From positions 1-27,703 of the forward strand of contig JASLIG010000090.1 in NCBI GenBank assembly GCA_030152805.1: a DNA stretch of 27,703 nt. Direction: 5' to 3'. This stretch comes from Solirubrobacterales bacterium (GTDB lineage: Bacteria; Actinomycetota; Thermoleophilia; Solirubrobacterales; 70-9). Numbering within the stretch: the stretch's first letter is position 1; every line of letters begins with the position of its first letter. The notes beneath the pieces were generated by a model that did no database searches, was not told the DNA's origin, and saw only the letters and a program-made list of their open reading frames with translations. Positions 1 through 8,849 of the stretch are shown piece by piece. The position numbers and the translations under genes were made by a program.

Positions 1-58
1 GCTTGACCAACAGCTTGCGGCTGTTCGGGCAGGTGCGGGCGTTAGCGTGGATCCTCAT
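1..58 (-). CDS. IS481-family transposase, N-terminal fragment
   Basis: Only the first 19 codons are inside the window. The peptide starts MRIHANARTCPNSRKLLVK, matching the start of IS481 transposases (an NAR-x-x-P-x-x-R stretch before a helix-turn-helix). A strong ribosome site, AAGGAGG, lies 7 nt before the ATG at 58, which fixes the start. The DDE catalytic domain would lie outside the window, so intactness cannot be judged. Confidence 0.7.
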   Translation of the reverse strand, partial: MRIHANARTCPNSRKLLVK

Positions 59-92
59 CCGGTGTCCTCCTTGTTGGGTGGGTGGCTCGACA
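1..92 (-). mobile_element. IS481-type insertion sequence, one end only
   Basis: The window begins inside an insertion sequence. The minus strand from 58 to 1 encodes a typical IS481 transposase N-terminus, and on the minus strand a TGTCGAGCC tip begins at 92, the TG-start expected of IS481 terminal repeats. The exact tip is inferred, because the other end is outside the window and no target duplication can be compared. The element lies about 50 bp beyond the 3' end of the thiolase gene and does not break it. Confidence 0.6.
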
Positions 93-116
93 CCCCCAGC
101 CTTCAAGGAGGCCCGG

Positions 117-142
117 ATGAACAACGTTGTGAGGAACTACAG

Positions 143-146
<4 letters not shown>
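117..146 (+). CDS. possible 9-codon ORF with strong ribosome site
   Basis: ATG at 117 follows AAGGAGG by 5 nt and opens a 9-residue frame (MNNVVRNYS) that stops at 144-146. The stop shares a CTAG with the thiolase stop on the other strand. The ribosome site and start context (CAAGGAGG..CCGGATGA) form an inverted copy of those of the transposase at 54-71. It may be only a remnant of insertion-sequence end sequence; no function is claimed. Confidence 0.2.
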
Positions 147-1330
<1,184 letters not shown>

Positions 1331-1347
1331 CGCCGCCCTCCGTTCGA

Positions 1348-1363
1348 TTGACTGGTCAGTCAA
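1348..1363. promoter_or_regulatory. TetR-type palindromic operator
   Basis: TTGACTGGTCAGTCAA is a perfect inverted repeat with 7-bp arms and a 2-bp centre, 17 nt from the thiolase start and 62 nt from the dehydrogenase start. Palindromes of this form are typical sites for TetR-family repressors of acyl-CoA metabolism in actinobacteria. One dimer here could control both genes. No regulator gene is present in the window. Confidence 0.6.
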
Positions 1364-1425
1364 CCAAGAGTACCTGCCGTGTGGGGCCGGTCGTCGGGCA
1401 GGGGTGTCGTGATAGGAACCCGACC

Positions 1426-2243
<818 letters not shown>

Positions 2244-2247
<4 letters not shown>

Positions 2248-2471
2248 CGCTTCCCGGCTAGGTCCCAGATCACGTCCGCCGGGGAGATGCCCTGCTGGCG
2301 GGCCCTCGACTCGATCTCGTCCCAGGGAAGCTCGGCTTCGGGGAGGTCGTCCCAGCGGGCCAGGTCGAGTGCCTCGACCGCGCCTTTGAGCGCCGGGCCG
2401 AGATGCTCCTCGGAGCGCAGCAGGGCCCGCAGGACTTCGAGCTGCTTGTCACTCAATCGCACAACCCACAT
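2244..2471 (-). CDS. small hypothetical protein, 75 aa
   Basis: I do not recognise this protein. It starts MWVVRLSDKQLEVLRALL, is charged, probably helical, has no membrane segment, and ends in DVIWDLAGKR. The start is supported by TGGAGGTG about 5 nt before the ATG. It follows the CNNM/CorC gene by 44 nt on the same strand and is probably co-transcribed with it. A longer in-frame version would overlap the 3' end of that gene and lacks support. Its stop overlaps the stop of the convergent dehydrogenase. Confidence 0.65.
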
Positions 2472-2515
2472 GCGACACCTCCAGGGTTCGGTGGGACGCG
2501 GGTTGCCAGGAGAAG

Positions 2516-3814
2516 CTAGGACTCGTGGCGGACGGAACCGCTGATGCGGACGGCCTCGATCCGGTTCTCGCGCACCGACTCGACCCGGATCGTGTAACCG
2601 TTGGCGGTGATCGTGTCGCCGCGCTTGGGTAGCCGTCCGAGCTCGCCGAAGACGTAGCCGCCGACCGAGTTGTAGGCGTCCGTGTCGACCGGCAGCTCGA
2701 TCCCCGCGTCGGCGAGATCGCCGAGCGAGACGTGGCCGCGCACGAACCATTCGCCGCCGGCGAGCTGGCGCAGCGCCGCGGCGCGCGGGTCGGTCTCGTC
2801 CTCGATCTCCCCCACCACCTCCTCGAGGATGTCCTCGACGGTGACGATGCCGACCGTACGGCCGTACTCGTCGACGACGACCGAAAGCGAGGTGCGCTGC
2901 ACCTGCAGGTCGTGCAGCAGGTCGTCGAGCGGGCGCGTCTCGGGCACGATCACGGCGTCGCGCACCGCGGCGGCTATCCCCGCCTCCGGGCCGTCGCTCA
3001 TGTAGAGGCGGGCGAGGCTGTTGTTGTGGACGATGCCCTTGACCCGGTCGGGGTTCTCGTCCTCAATCACTACCAGGCGAGTGTGGCCGGAGGTGACGCA
3101 GCGCCGCAGCGCCGTCTCCACGGTCTCGGAGGCGTCGACGGTGACGACGGCTGGGATCGGCGTCATCACCTCGCGAGCCTCCTGCTCGTGCAGGTGGAAG
3201 ACGCCGCCGAGCATGCCCGCCTCGCCGGGGTCGAGCGTGCCGCCCATGCGCGAGCTGTCGATGATCTGCTTTAGATCCTCCGCCGTGTGATGCTCCTCGA
3301 TGTCAGTCGGGTCGACGCCGAAGATGCGCACTATCGCGTTGGAGATCGCGCTCAGCGCCAAGATCACCGGCGCTGTCGCGGCGCGGAACCAGTTGAGCGG
3401 TCGCGAGACCCGGCGGGCGGTGCGCTCGGCGTGGCTGATCGCCAGCATCTTCGGCACCTGCTCGCCGATGGTGATGTGAAGCGCGGTGACGAGGGTGAAA
3501 GCGATCGCCACCGAGAGTCCGATTGCGGCGCCATGGGAGAGGCCGCCGAAAACCGGCTCGAGCAGCTTCGCCAGCGAAGGCTCACCGAGGAAGCCGATGC
3601 CGATCGAGGCCATCGTGATGCCGATCTGGCAGGCCGAGAGCGACTCGTCGATCTTGTCGAGTTGCTCGATCACCTCCTCGGCGCCGCTTTCGCCTTCCTC
3701 GGCGAGCTGCTCGACCTTGCCGCGGCGGCTGCGCACCAGCGCGAACTCGGCCGCGACGAAGAAGCCGTTGATAGCGACCAGCAAGAAGAGGAGGACGAGC
3801 AGCAGGGCGCTCAT
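2516..3814 (-). CDS. CNNM/CorC (HlyC) family membrane protein with CBS pair
   Basis: Integral membrane protein of 432 residues in the CNNM (DUF21)-CBS-CorC family, implicated in Mg2+/Co2+ handling and often annotated as a hemolysin. The N-terminal CNNM domain (about 1-190) starts with a hydrophobic helix and ends in AEFALVRSRRGKVEQL; it contains the helices around ITIGEQVPKMLAI. Two CBS motifs follow (about 215-340, MTPIPAVVTVDASETVETAL and VVVDEYGRTVGIVTVEDILEEVVGEI). A CorC_HlyC domain (about 350-425) closes the protein (YNSVGGYVFGELGRLPKRGD). Domain order and length are normal. No clear ribosome site is visible; a candidate promoter is at 3870-3875. The ion transported is not predictable here. 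Confidence 0.88.
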   Translation of the reverse strand: MSALLLVLLFLLVAINGFFVAAEFALVRSRRGKVEQLAEEGESGAEEVIEQLDKIDESLSACQIGITMASIGIGFLGEPSLAKLLEPVFGGLSHGAAIGLSVAIAFTLVTALHITIGEQVPKMLAISHAERTARRVSRPLNWFRAATAPVILALSAISNAIVRIFGVDPTDIEEHHTAEDLKQIIDSSRMGGTLDPGEAGMLGGVFHLHEQEAREVMTPIPAVVTVDASETVETALRRCVTSGHTRLVVIEDENPDRVKGIVHNNSLARLYMSDGPEAGIAAAVRDAVIVPETRPLDDLLHDLQVQRTSLSVVVDEYGRTVGIVTVEDILEEVVGEIEDETDPRAAALRQLAGGEWFVRGHVSLGDLADAGIELPVDTDAYNSVGGYVFGELGRLPKRGDTITANGYTIRVESVRENRIEAVRISGSVRHES

Positions 3815-3869
3815 CGTCTATTTGGCCCGGTACTTCGGGGGAGGTCGTCGTCGGCCATTCGGCGTAGGC

Positions 3870-3875
3870 AATATA
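3870..3875 (-). promoter_or_regulatory. candidate -10 box for CNNM/CorC gene
   Basis: The minus strand reads TATATT at 3875-3870, a near-consensus -10 that would start RNA about 48 nt before the ATG at 3814. No convincing -35 is seen at the expected distance. This stretch is AT-rich against a GC-rich background. Confidence 0.35.
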
Positions 3876-3878
3876 GCC

Positions 3879-3893
3879 ATCCGCTCCGCGGAT
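3879..3893. repeat. short palindrome upstream of cobalamin-binding gene
   Basis: ATCCGC-tcc-GCGGAT is a perfect 6-bp-arm inverted repeat lying about where a -35 would be for the gene at 3922. It could be an operator, but a single short palindrome in GC-rich DNA may be chance. Confidence 0.25.
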
Positions 3894-3907
3894 CTTGCGA
3901 TAACTGG

Positions 3908-3913
3908 CATATT
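3908..3913 (+). promoter_or_regulatory. candidate -10 box, leaderless start at 3922
   Basis: CATATT ends 8 nt before the ATG at 3922. That spacing places the transcription start at or next to the start codon, and no ribosome site is visible in between. The same 8-nt spacing recurs at several other genes in this window. Confidence 0.4.
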
Positions 3914-3921
3914 GATCGTCG

Positions 3922-4842
3922 ATGCGAATCGCGAGTCTCGTTCCTTCCGCGACCGAGATGCTCTACGCACTCGGGCTCGGCGACCAGGTCGTCGCGGTCA
4001 CCCACGAGTGCGACTACCCGGCCGCGGCGCGTTCTCTCCCCCACTTGACCAAAACCGTGCTGCCCGAGGGCCTCGACGCCGCCGCGATCGACCGCGCGGT
4101 GAAGGTTCGCGTCGCCGAGGGACAGGCCCTCTACGAGCTCGACGAGGAACTGCTGGCCGAGCTCGCTCCCGACCTAATCGTGACCCAGGCGGTCTGCGCC
4201 GTCTGCGCGGTCTCCTACGAGGACGTTGTCGAGGTGGCGGCGCGCCTGCCGAGCAAGCCGCGGGTGCTGCAGCAGGACCCGAACACCTTGGGCGAGGTGC
4301 TCGAGGACGTGGTCCGCCTCGGCGAGGCCACCGAGATCCCGCGCCAGGCGCACGAGCTGCGCGGCGAGCTGGAGGGACGGATGGCGACCGTGCGAGCGGC
4401 CGTCGGCGGGGCGGCGCTGCCGCGGGTGATCGCCCTGGAGTGGTTGGACCCTCCCTACGTCGGCGGCCACTGGATCCCGGAGATGATCTCGATCGCCGGC
4501 GGCGAAGACGTCGCCGGCCCGCCGGGGCTGAAGTCACCGGAGGTCTCCTGGGGGGAGCTTTCCGGGCTCGGCCCCGACATCGCGGTGGCGATGCCGTGCG
4601 GCTGGTACGTGGAGGAATCGCGGGCGCAGACACTGGCCCACTGGGACCAGATCGAGACGCTCGGTGCCCGCCAGGTCTTCGCCGTCGACGCGGCCTCCAC
4701 CTTCTCGCGCCCGGGACCACGCCTGATCGACGGCGTCGAGCTGCTCGGCCACCTGCTCCACCCCGATCTGGTCGATCCGCCCGGCAACATCGCCTTCGCC
4801 GAGGTGCGGGCGCCGAGCGTCTGGCGCGGCGCCGGCGGCTGA
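3922..4842 (+). CDS. cobalamin-binding-type (BtuF-like) protein, cytosolic
   Basis: Protein of 306 residues with the periplasmic-binding-protein (BtuF/FepB-like) fold. It begins directly in the first strand with MRIASLVPSATEMLYALGLG and has no signal peptide or lipobox, so it is probably cytosolic. The signature TQAVCAVCAVSYEDV (about residues 91-105) is characteristic of the stand-alone cobalamin-binding family. The second lobe contains ALEWLDPPYVGGHWIPEMI and ends near HPDLVDP. No permease or ATPase gene is adjacent, so a transport role is not supported; binding of a corrinoid is inferred from family only. Convergent with the rhomboid gene across a short hairpin. Confidence 0.75.
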   Translation: MRIASLVPSATEMLYALGLGDQVVAVTHECDYPAAARSLPHLTKTVLPEGLDAAAIDRAVKVRVAEGQALYELDEELLAELAPDLIVTQAVCAVCAVSYEDVVEVAARLPSKPRVLQQDPNTLGEVLEDVVRLGEATEIPRQAHELRGELEGRMATVRAAVGGAALPRVIALEWLDPPYVGGHWIPEMISIAGGEDVAGPPGLKSPEVSWGELSGLGPDIAVAMPCGWYVEESRAQTLAHWDQIETLGARQVFAVDAASTFSRPGPRLIDGVELLGHLLHPDLVDPPGNIAFAEVRAPSVWRGAGG

Positions 4843-4845
4843 GCC

Positions 4846-4868
4846 AGGAGGGTCTAGCGAACCCTCCT
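4846..4868. terminator. candidate bidirectional hairpin between convergent genes
   Basis: AGGAGGGT-ctagcga-ACCCTCCT forms an 8-bp perfect stem with a 7-nt loop exactly between the cobalamin-binding gene stop (4840-4842) and the rhomboid stop (4867-4869), overlapping the latter. There is no T-tract on either side, so if it terminates transcription it is not a classic intrinsic terminator. Confidence 0.45.
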
Positions 4869-5691
4869 AGGCGATCGCGAGAGCGCCGAGGACCGCGAAC
4901 AGGGCGACGCCCACCATCACCGCGATCTCGGCGGCCAGATGCCGTTCGCCGAGCGTTCCGCGGTCGCCCGCGATGACGGCGCCACCGCAGATGAGCCCAG
5001 CCGCCAGACCGCCTAGGTGACCGCCGAGGCTGATGTGCGACGCGCCGACGCTGAGCGCGAGGTTGATCAGCAGGACGATGCCGATCGAGGAGGCGACCGC
5101 GTCGAAGCCGCGACCTCGGGCGATCACGAAGGTGGCGCCGAAGATGCCGAAGATCGCCCCCGAGGCGCCGATCGTGAGCGCGTCGGGGCTGAGCAGCAGA
5201 GCGCCGAAGGCGCCACCGAGCAGAGAGGCCACATAGACGGCGAGGAAGCGCGGCGTGCCGATCGAGGGCTCGAGTATGCGACCGAGAAAGAAGAGCGCGA
5301 ACATGTTGAAGCCGACGTGGATCAGGCCGGCATGCAGGAAACCGCTCGTCACGAGCCTGTACCACTCGCCTTCGCTCACCAGGGGACCGAAGAGCCCGTA
5401 ATCGAAGACGAGCGAGCTGCCTTCGATTACGTAGAAGCCACCGCCACCGCTGGCGATCTCGGCAAGGAAGGCGGCGGCGTTGAGGGCGATCAGGACGAAG
5501 GTCGCCGGGGCGCTCGAGAGCAGCGATGCCTCACCGACCCCGCGCGTGACCTGCGTGCGCTGTCGTGCGCACTCCGGGCAGCGCATCCCGACGGGCGTCG
5601 GCGTCATGCAGTCGGGGCAGATCGGCCGCCCGCAATTGGAGCAGGAAACGCCGGTCTCGCGGTTTGGATGGCGGTAACAAGTCTGGGCCAC
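4867..5691 (-). CDS. rhomboid intramembrane serine protease with N-terminal zinc finger
   Basis: Membrane protease of 274 residues. The N-terminus carries a B-box-like metal-binding module with ligands C5, H8, C17, C20, C25, C28, C38 and C41. The rhomboid core follows: GFLHAGLIHVGFNMFAL (residues 117-133), GASGAIFG with nucleophile S177, and GGHLGGLAAG with the partner H225. About six to seven membrane helices fill 61-274. The start codon is GTG at 5691; there is no ribosome site, and a TAGGCT -10 box lies 10 nt upstream. It is divergent from the DUF4383 gene with only 28 bp between start codons. The substrate is unknown. Confidence 0.9.
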   Translation of the reverse strand: MAQTCYRHPNRETGVSCSNCGRPICPDCMTPTPVGMRCPECARQRTQVTRGVGEASLLSSAPATFVLIALNAAAFLAEIASGGGGFYVIEGSSLVFDYGLFGPLVSEGEWYRLVTSGFLHAGLIHVGFNMFALFFLGRILEPSIGTPRFLAVYVASLLGGAFGALLLSPDALTIGASGAIFGIFGATFVIARGRGFDAVASSIGIVLLINLALSVGASHISLGGHLGGLAAGLICGGAVIAGDRGTLGERHLAAEIAVMVGVALFAVLGALAIA

Positions 5692-5701
5692 GCGGATGAG
5701 C

Positions 5702-5711
5702 AGCCTACAAT
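5702..5711. promoter_or_regulatory. overlapping divergent -10 boxes (rhomboid / DUF4383)
   Basis: AGCCTACAAT contains TAGGCT on the minus strand (5707-5702, 10 nt before the GTG at 5691) and TACAAT on the plus strand (5706-5711, 8 nt before the ATG at 5720). The two boxes share a TA. Both mRNAs would be leaderless or nearly so. Neither has an obvious -35, and any -35 would lie in the other gene's coding start. Confidence 0.5.
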
Positions 5712-5719
5712 CGCGGCCG

Positions 5720-6130
5720 ATGGATGCCCCCAGCCCCGCACGCTTCTACGCCGCCGGCGCCGGCGGCGCGCTCGTCGTGCTCGGCATCGTCGGCTTCTTC
5801 TACAGCGCCTCGTTCGGCTCGCCCGGCGAAGTCGACGAGCTGCTCGGCGTCTTCGCCGTCAACGGCTGGGACAACGTTCTCCACATCCTCAGCGGCGCGC
5901 TTGGCCTGATCGCCGCCGATTACGCCTCGCGCCGCTACTCGCTCTGGATCGGGATCTTCTATGCCGTGCTCGGCTTCTGGGGCTTCGCGATCGGGAGCGG
6001 CGAGTCGATTCTCGGCGTTCTGCCGGTCAACACCGCCGACAACCTGCTCCACCTCGGCCTCGGCGCGCTCGGCATCCTCGCCGCCCGCGCCACCCCGGCG
6101 CGACGCAGGGCCTCCCCCGCTACGGCTTGA
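5720..6130 (+). CDS. DUF4383-type small membrane protein
   Basis: Membrane protein of 136 residues with about four hydrophobic helices. It contains two internally similar halves, VFAVNGWDNVLHILSGALGLIAA and LPVNTADNLLHLGLGALGILAA, with the N-x-x-x-N-x-LH pattern usual for DUF4383 proteins. The function of the family is not known. The ATG at 5720 is chosen over one at 5696 because a TACAAT -10 box ends 8 nt before it and overlaps the longer version. Its 3' end overlaps the convergent gene at 6120 by 11 nt. Confidence 0.8.
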   Translation: MDAPSPARFYAAGAGGALVVLGIVGFFYSASFGSPGEVDELLGVFAVNGWDNVLHILSGALGLIAADYASRRYSLWIGIFYAVLGFWGFAIGSGESILGVLPVNTADNLLHLGLGALGILAARATPARRRASPATA

Positions 6131-6458
6131 TCCGGGCGCCGAGCGAACGCAGGCCGCCCTTGGCCTGCTGCCGACCGCGGCGGCGCAGCTCGATCACGAC
6201 CAAGGCCCCCGCCGCAGCGCCCCCGGCGCCGACGGCGACCACCGGGCGCACCCAGTTGCGCGGGTCACGCAGGGCGCGCAGCTCGCTCTCGGAGAGCTCC
6301 TCGGCCCACTGCGAGAGCTCCTCGGCGGCAGCCTGAGTCACCGCCGCGAGGGTGTCCTCCACCCGCCCGGAGAGGCGCTCGGGGGGCTCGATCGGTCGCA
6401 GCGCATCGGAGAGCAGGTGCTCGACGTTCCAGCTGCCGCCCAAACCGGCTTCACTCAT
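6120..6458 (-). CDS. single-helix membrane protein, candidate anti-sigma partner
   Basis: Protein of 112 residues that starts 8 nt inside the end of the ECF sigma gene, with AGGAGGAG 7 nt before its ATG. The N-terminal part (LLSDALRPIEPPERLSGRVEDTL) resembles the short N-terminal segment of membrane anti-sigma factors. A single membrane helix lies at about 70-87, followed by a basic tail. There is no His-Cys-Cys zinc motif. The overlap and topology make it a plausible negative regulator of the upstream sigma factor, but this is inference. Confidence 0.65.
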   Translation of the reverse strand: MSEAGLGGSWNVEHLLSDALRPIEPPERLSGRVEDTLAAVTQAAAEELSQWAEELSESELRALRDPRNWVRPVVAVGAGGAAAGALVVIELRRRGRQQAKGGLRSLGARIKP

Positions 6459-7011
6459 CGCCGATCTCCTCCTGCAGCTGCTTGATCGCGCGGTGGATCA
6501 GCACCTTGGTGGCGCCGTCGCTGCGCCCCAGCGCCCGGGCGATCTCGCGGTTGTCCATGCCGAGCGCGAAGCGCATGATCAGCGCGTCGCGGCGGTCGTC
6601 GGGCAGGTCGTCGAGGTGCGCCATCACCTGGCGCAGCTCCTCGCGCCCCTCGGCGATCGCCTCGGTGCCGTGGCGCGCCGCGATCGGATCGGCCGTCTCC
6701 AGCGAGGTCTGGGGACGGCGCGAGCGGTCGCGGTAGTAGTTGGAGGCGAGGTTGTGGGCGATGCGGATCAGCCACGGGCGCAGCGGCCGGCCATCGGACT
6801 CGCGGCGGGCGCGGTCGAAGTGGCGGTAGGCCTGCAGAAAGGCCTGCTCGGTGAGGTCCTCGGCGTCGTGCTGATTGCCGACCCGGTAGTAGGCGTAGGA
6901 ATAGACGTCGCGCAGGTGAGCCCGGTAGAGGTCCTCGAAGGCGCGGTCGAGCTCGGCCTTCGCCGCAGGATCGAGGCTGGCCGGCTCGACGTTCTTGCCG
7001 GGGTCTGGCAC
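6451..7011 (-). CDS. ECF-type RNA polymerase sigma factor
   Basis: Sigma-70-family factor of 186 residues with region 2 (about 24-95, FEDLYRAHLRDVYSYAYYRVGNQHDAEDLTEQAFLQAY) and region 4 (about 125-180, LDDLPDDRRDALIMRFALGMDNREIARALGRSDGATKVLIHRAIKQL); regions 1 and 3 are absent as in ECF factors. It directs transcription of an unknown regulon. The start is GTG at 7011, 19 nt after the PlsC-GpsA stop, with TAGGCT ending 6 nt upstream and no ribosome site. Its 3' end overlaps the candidate anti-sigma gene by 8 nt. Self-regulation is common in this class but no ECF-type promoter is evident to me. Confidence 0.9.
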   Translation of the reverse strand: MPDPGKNVEPASLDPAAKAELDRAFEDLYRAHLRDVYSYAYYRVGNQHDAEDLTEQAFLQAYRHFDRARRESDGRPLRPWLIRIAHNLASNYYRDRSRRPQTSLETADPIAARHGTEAIAEGREELRQVMAHLDDLPDDRRDALIMRFALGMDNREIARALGRSDGATKVLIHRAIKQLQEEIGDE

Positions 7012-7017
7012 CCGGCC

Positions 7018-7023
7018 AGCCTA
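7018..7023 (-). promoter_or_regulatory. candidate -10 box for ECF sigma gene
   Basis: TAGGCT on the minus strand ends 6 nt before the GTG at 7011, inside the 18-nt gap after the PlsC-GpsA stop. It would allow a leaderless sigma mRNA independent of the upstream gene. Confidence 0.35.
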
Positions 7024-7029
7024 GACGCA

Positions 7030-8697
7030 TCAGGCCGCCTTCCTCGTGCGCTCGACCCGGCGCAGGCCCGCCACCCAGGCCTCAGTGTCGATCTCGCCGC
7101 GGATCAGCGCGGCGAGACCCGAGAGCGCCTCGGCGTCGCCGCCCGCCGCCGAGGTGGCCGCGGCAAGCAGGGGCACTGCGTCGAGGCCCTCTGAGGCTTG
7201 GCCGATCTGGGCGGGTATCTCCTCGGCGGGCGTGCCACGCCCGAGCAGCTCGCCGGCGCGGCGATTGCGACCGGCGGGAGCCATCACCGTGGCGGTCAGG
7301 TCGCCGACCCCGGCCAGGCCCGAAAAGGTGCCGAGCTCGGCACCGCGACCGATCGCGTAGTCGATGCACTCGCGCCAGACCTGAGCAGCGGCGATCCCGG
7401 CGGCGTTGAGCCCGTGGGGCTCCGCGGCGGCGGCGGCCAGTGCCGCGGCGTTCTTCGCCGCCCCCGCCATCTCCACGCCGGTGACGTCGCGGGAGCGCTC
7501 GCAGACGAGGCCGGCGCGGTCAAAGACGCCGCCGAGCTGCTCGCGCAGGTCAGCGTCGGCGGAGCCGAGCACGAGCGCGGCCGAGCCGGAGACCGCCTCG
7601 CGGGCGTGAGCGGGGCCGCCGAGGCAGGCGATCGCGCGGGCGCGCACCCGCTCGCCGACGTATTCGGCGGGGAGCTGTCCCTGGGGAGCGATCAGGCCCT
7701 TGGTGAGCAGCAGCATCGCCGAACGGGAGCCAACCCGATCGGCGATCGAGCCCACGGCCTGGGCCAGCGAACCCGATGGAATCGCCAGGCAGACGAGGTC
7801 GAGGCCGGCAAGCTCGACCTCGGAGGCCTGACGCACCTGCACGGAATCGGGCAGGCGCACGCCCTCGAGGTAGCGGCGGTTTTCGCGCGCCTCGTCGAGC
7901 TCTGCCGCCTGGGCGGCGGTCCGGGTGGCGAGCTGGACCTCCAGTCCGCCGCGAGCGAGCAGCACCGCGACCGCGGTCCCCCAGCTGCCGGCCCCGATCA
8001 CGGCGGCGCGGCGCATCGGCGGCAGCCCGCCGAGGTCCTCCCACTGCAGCTCTACGTTGGGCCAGATCCGCCCGGTCACCGTGGCGGCCAGGCCGCGGGA
8101 CGGATCGGCGGAGCGCGGGAAGGTCATCGCCTTGCCGAGGCGGACCTTCACCCTGCGCGGCCGGATGCGCCAGCCGCGGCGAACGTGTTCGGTGCCGAGC
8201 ACGGCGGCGGGGATGACCGGCGCACCGGTCTGCAGCGCGAGGCGGCCAACGCCGCGCTTGGGCTCGGCAAGCGAACCGCTGCGGATGCGGGTGCCCTCGG
8301 GGAAGATGCAGACGGTGCCACCGCGCTCGACGACCATGCGCGCGGTCTCGACCGACTCCTCGTCGGACTCGCCACGGCGGATCGGAAAGGCCCCGAGCCG
8401 GGAGAGAATCCAGCCCTGCCAGCGGCGCTCGAAGAGCTCGACCTTGGCGACGTAGTTCATCGGCCGCCGCCAGGGCAGGGCGCCGCCGATCGCGAAGGGG
8501 TCGAGAAAGCTGCGGTGGTTGGCGGCGACGATCAGGCCGCCCTTGAGGCGGGCGTGCTCGCGGCCGGTGCGGGCATAGCGGAAGTAGGTCAGGAAGAAGG
8601 GGGTCATGAAGATCCTGGCCAGGAGGTAGAGGATCGGGTTTACGCCGTGGGCGCGCGTGTACTGGTGATACGCCTGGAGGCGATCGGGAGGGGCCAC
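7030..8697 (-). CDS. fused PlsC acyltransferase - GpsA glycerol-3-phosphate dehydrogenase
   Basis: A 555-residue protein joining two phospholipid enzymes. Residues 1-215 are a PlsC-type 1-acylglycerol-3-phosphate acyltransferase with a hydrophobic N-terminal segment (22-38), the HX4D motif NHRSFLD (H61, D66) and FPEGTR (132-137). Residues 228-555 are a full GpsA: Rossmann GAGSWGTA (235-242), TKGL (332-335), the active-site Lys in GAAKNAAALAAA (K415) and GLAGVGDLTAT. GpsA makes sn-glycerol-3-phosphate from DHAP, and PlsC adds the second acyl chain to lysophosphatidate. The start is GTG at 8697. An internal ATG (M228) exists at the domain junction but its only GGAGG is about 20 nt upstream, so the fused form is preferred. 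It probably acts at the inner membrane face. Confidence 0.88.
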   Translation of the reverse strand: MAPPDRLQAYHQYTRAHGVNPILYLLARIFMTPFFLTYFRYARTGREHARLKGGLIVAANHRSFLDPFAIGGALPWRRPMNYVAKVELFERRWQGWILSRLGAFPIRRGESDEESVETARMVVERGGTVCIFPEGTRIRSGSLAEPKRGVGRLALQTGAPVIPAAVLGTEHVRRGWRIRPRRVKVRLGKAMTFPRSADPSRGLAATVTGRIWPNVELQWEDLGGLPPMRRAAVIGAGSWGTAVAVLLARGGLEVQLATRTAAQAAELDEARENRRYLEGVRLPDSVQVRQASEVELAGLDLVCLAIPSGSLAQAVGSIADRVGSRSAMLLLTKGLIAPQGQLPAEYVGERVRARAIACLGGPAHAREAVSGSAALVLGSADADLREQLGGVFDRAGLVCERSRDVTGVEMAGAAKNAAALAAAAAEPHGLNAAGIAAAQVWRECIDYAIGRGAELGTFSGLAGVGDLTATVMAPAGRNRRAGELLGRGTPAEEIPAQIGQASEGLDAVPLLAAATSAAGGDAEALSGLAALIRGEIDTEAWVAGLRRVERTRKAA

Positions 8698-8736
8698 GTG
8701 GATGGCTACACGGGTTTGGGACGAGGGTTACCTAGG

Positions 8737-8849
8737 GCGAAGGTTGGGCACCCCTCCTCTCTCAACTTTTTCGGTGGAGACGCGCTTGCTGGCGCCGCAA
8801 GCTGCTGCCGAAAAAGTACAAGCCGTTCGGAGGGGCGCCCAACCTTCGC
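8737..8849. repeat. structured intergenic repeat element, copy 1
   Basis: Nearly the whole gap between the maleylacetate reductase stop and the PlsC-GpsA start is an imperfect palindrome. Outer arms are 8737-8757 and 8829-8849 (21 bp, one mismatch). An inner pair, CTTTTTCGG (8766-8774) and CCGAAAAAG, encloses a GCTTGC/GCAAGC hairpin around TGGCGCC. The core 8764-8822 is related to 18398-18458 read on the other strand: shared blocks are AACTTTTT, TGGAGACGC, GCTGGCGCC and AAAAAGTACAAGnCGTTC. The outer arm overlaps the upstream gene's stop codon. No other feature is seen in 8698-8736. Confidence 0.75.

Noticed and set aside
3815..3921. Cobalamin riboswitch upstream of the cobalamin-binding-type gene
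   Set aside because: The gap is only 107 bp, has no B12-box-like sequence, and the gene appears leaderless.
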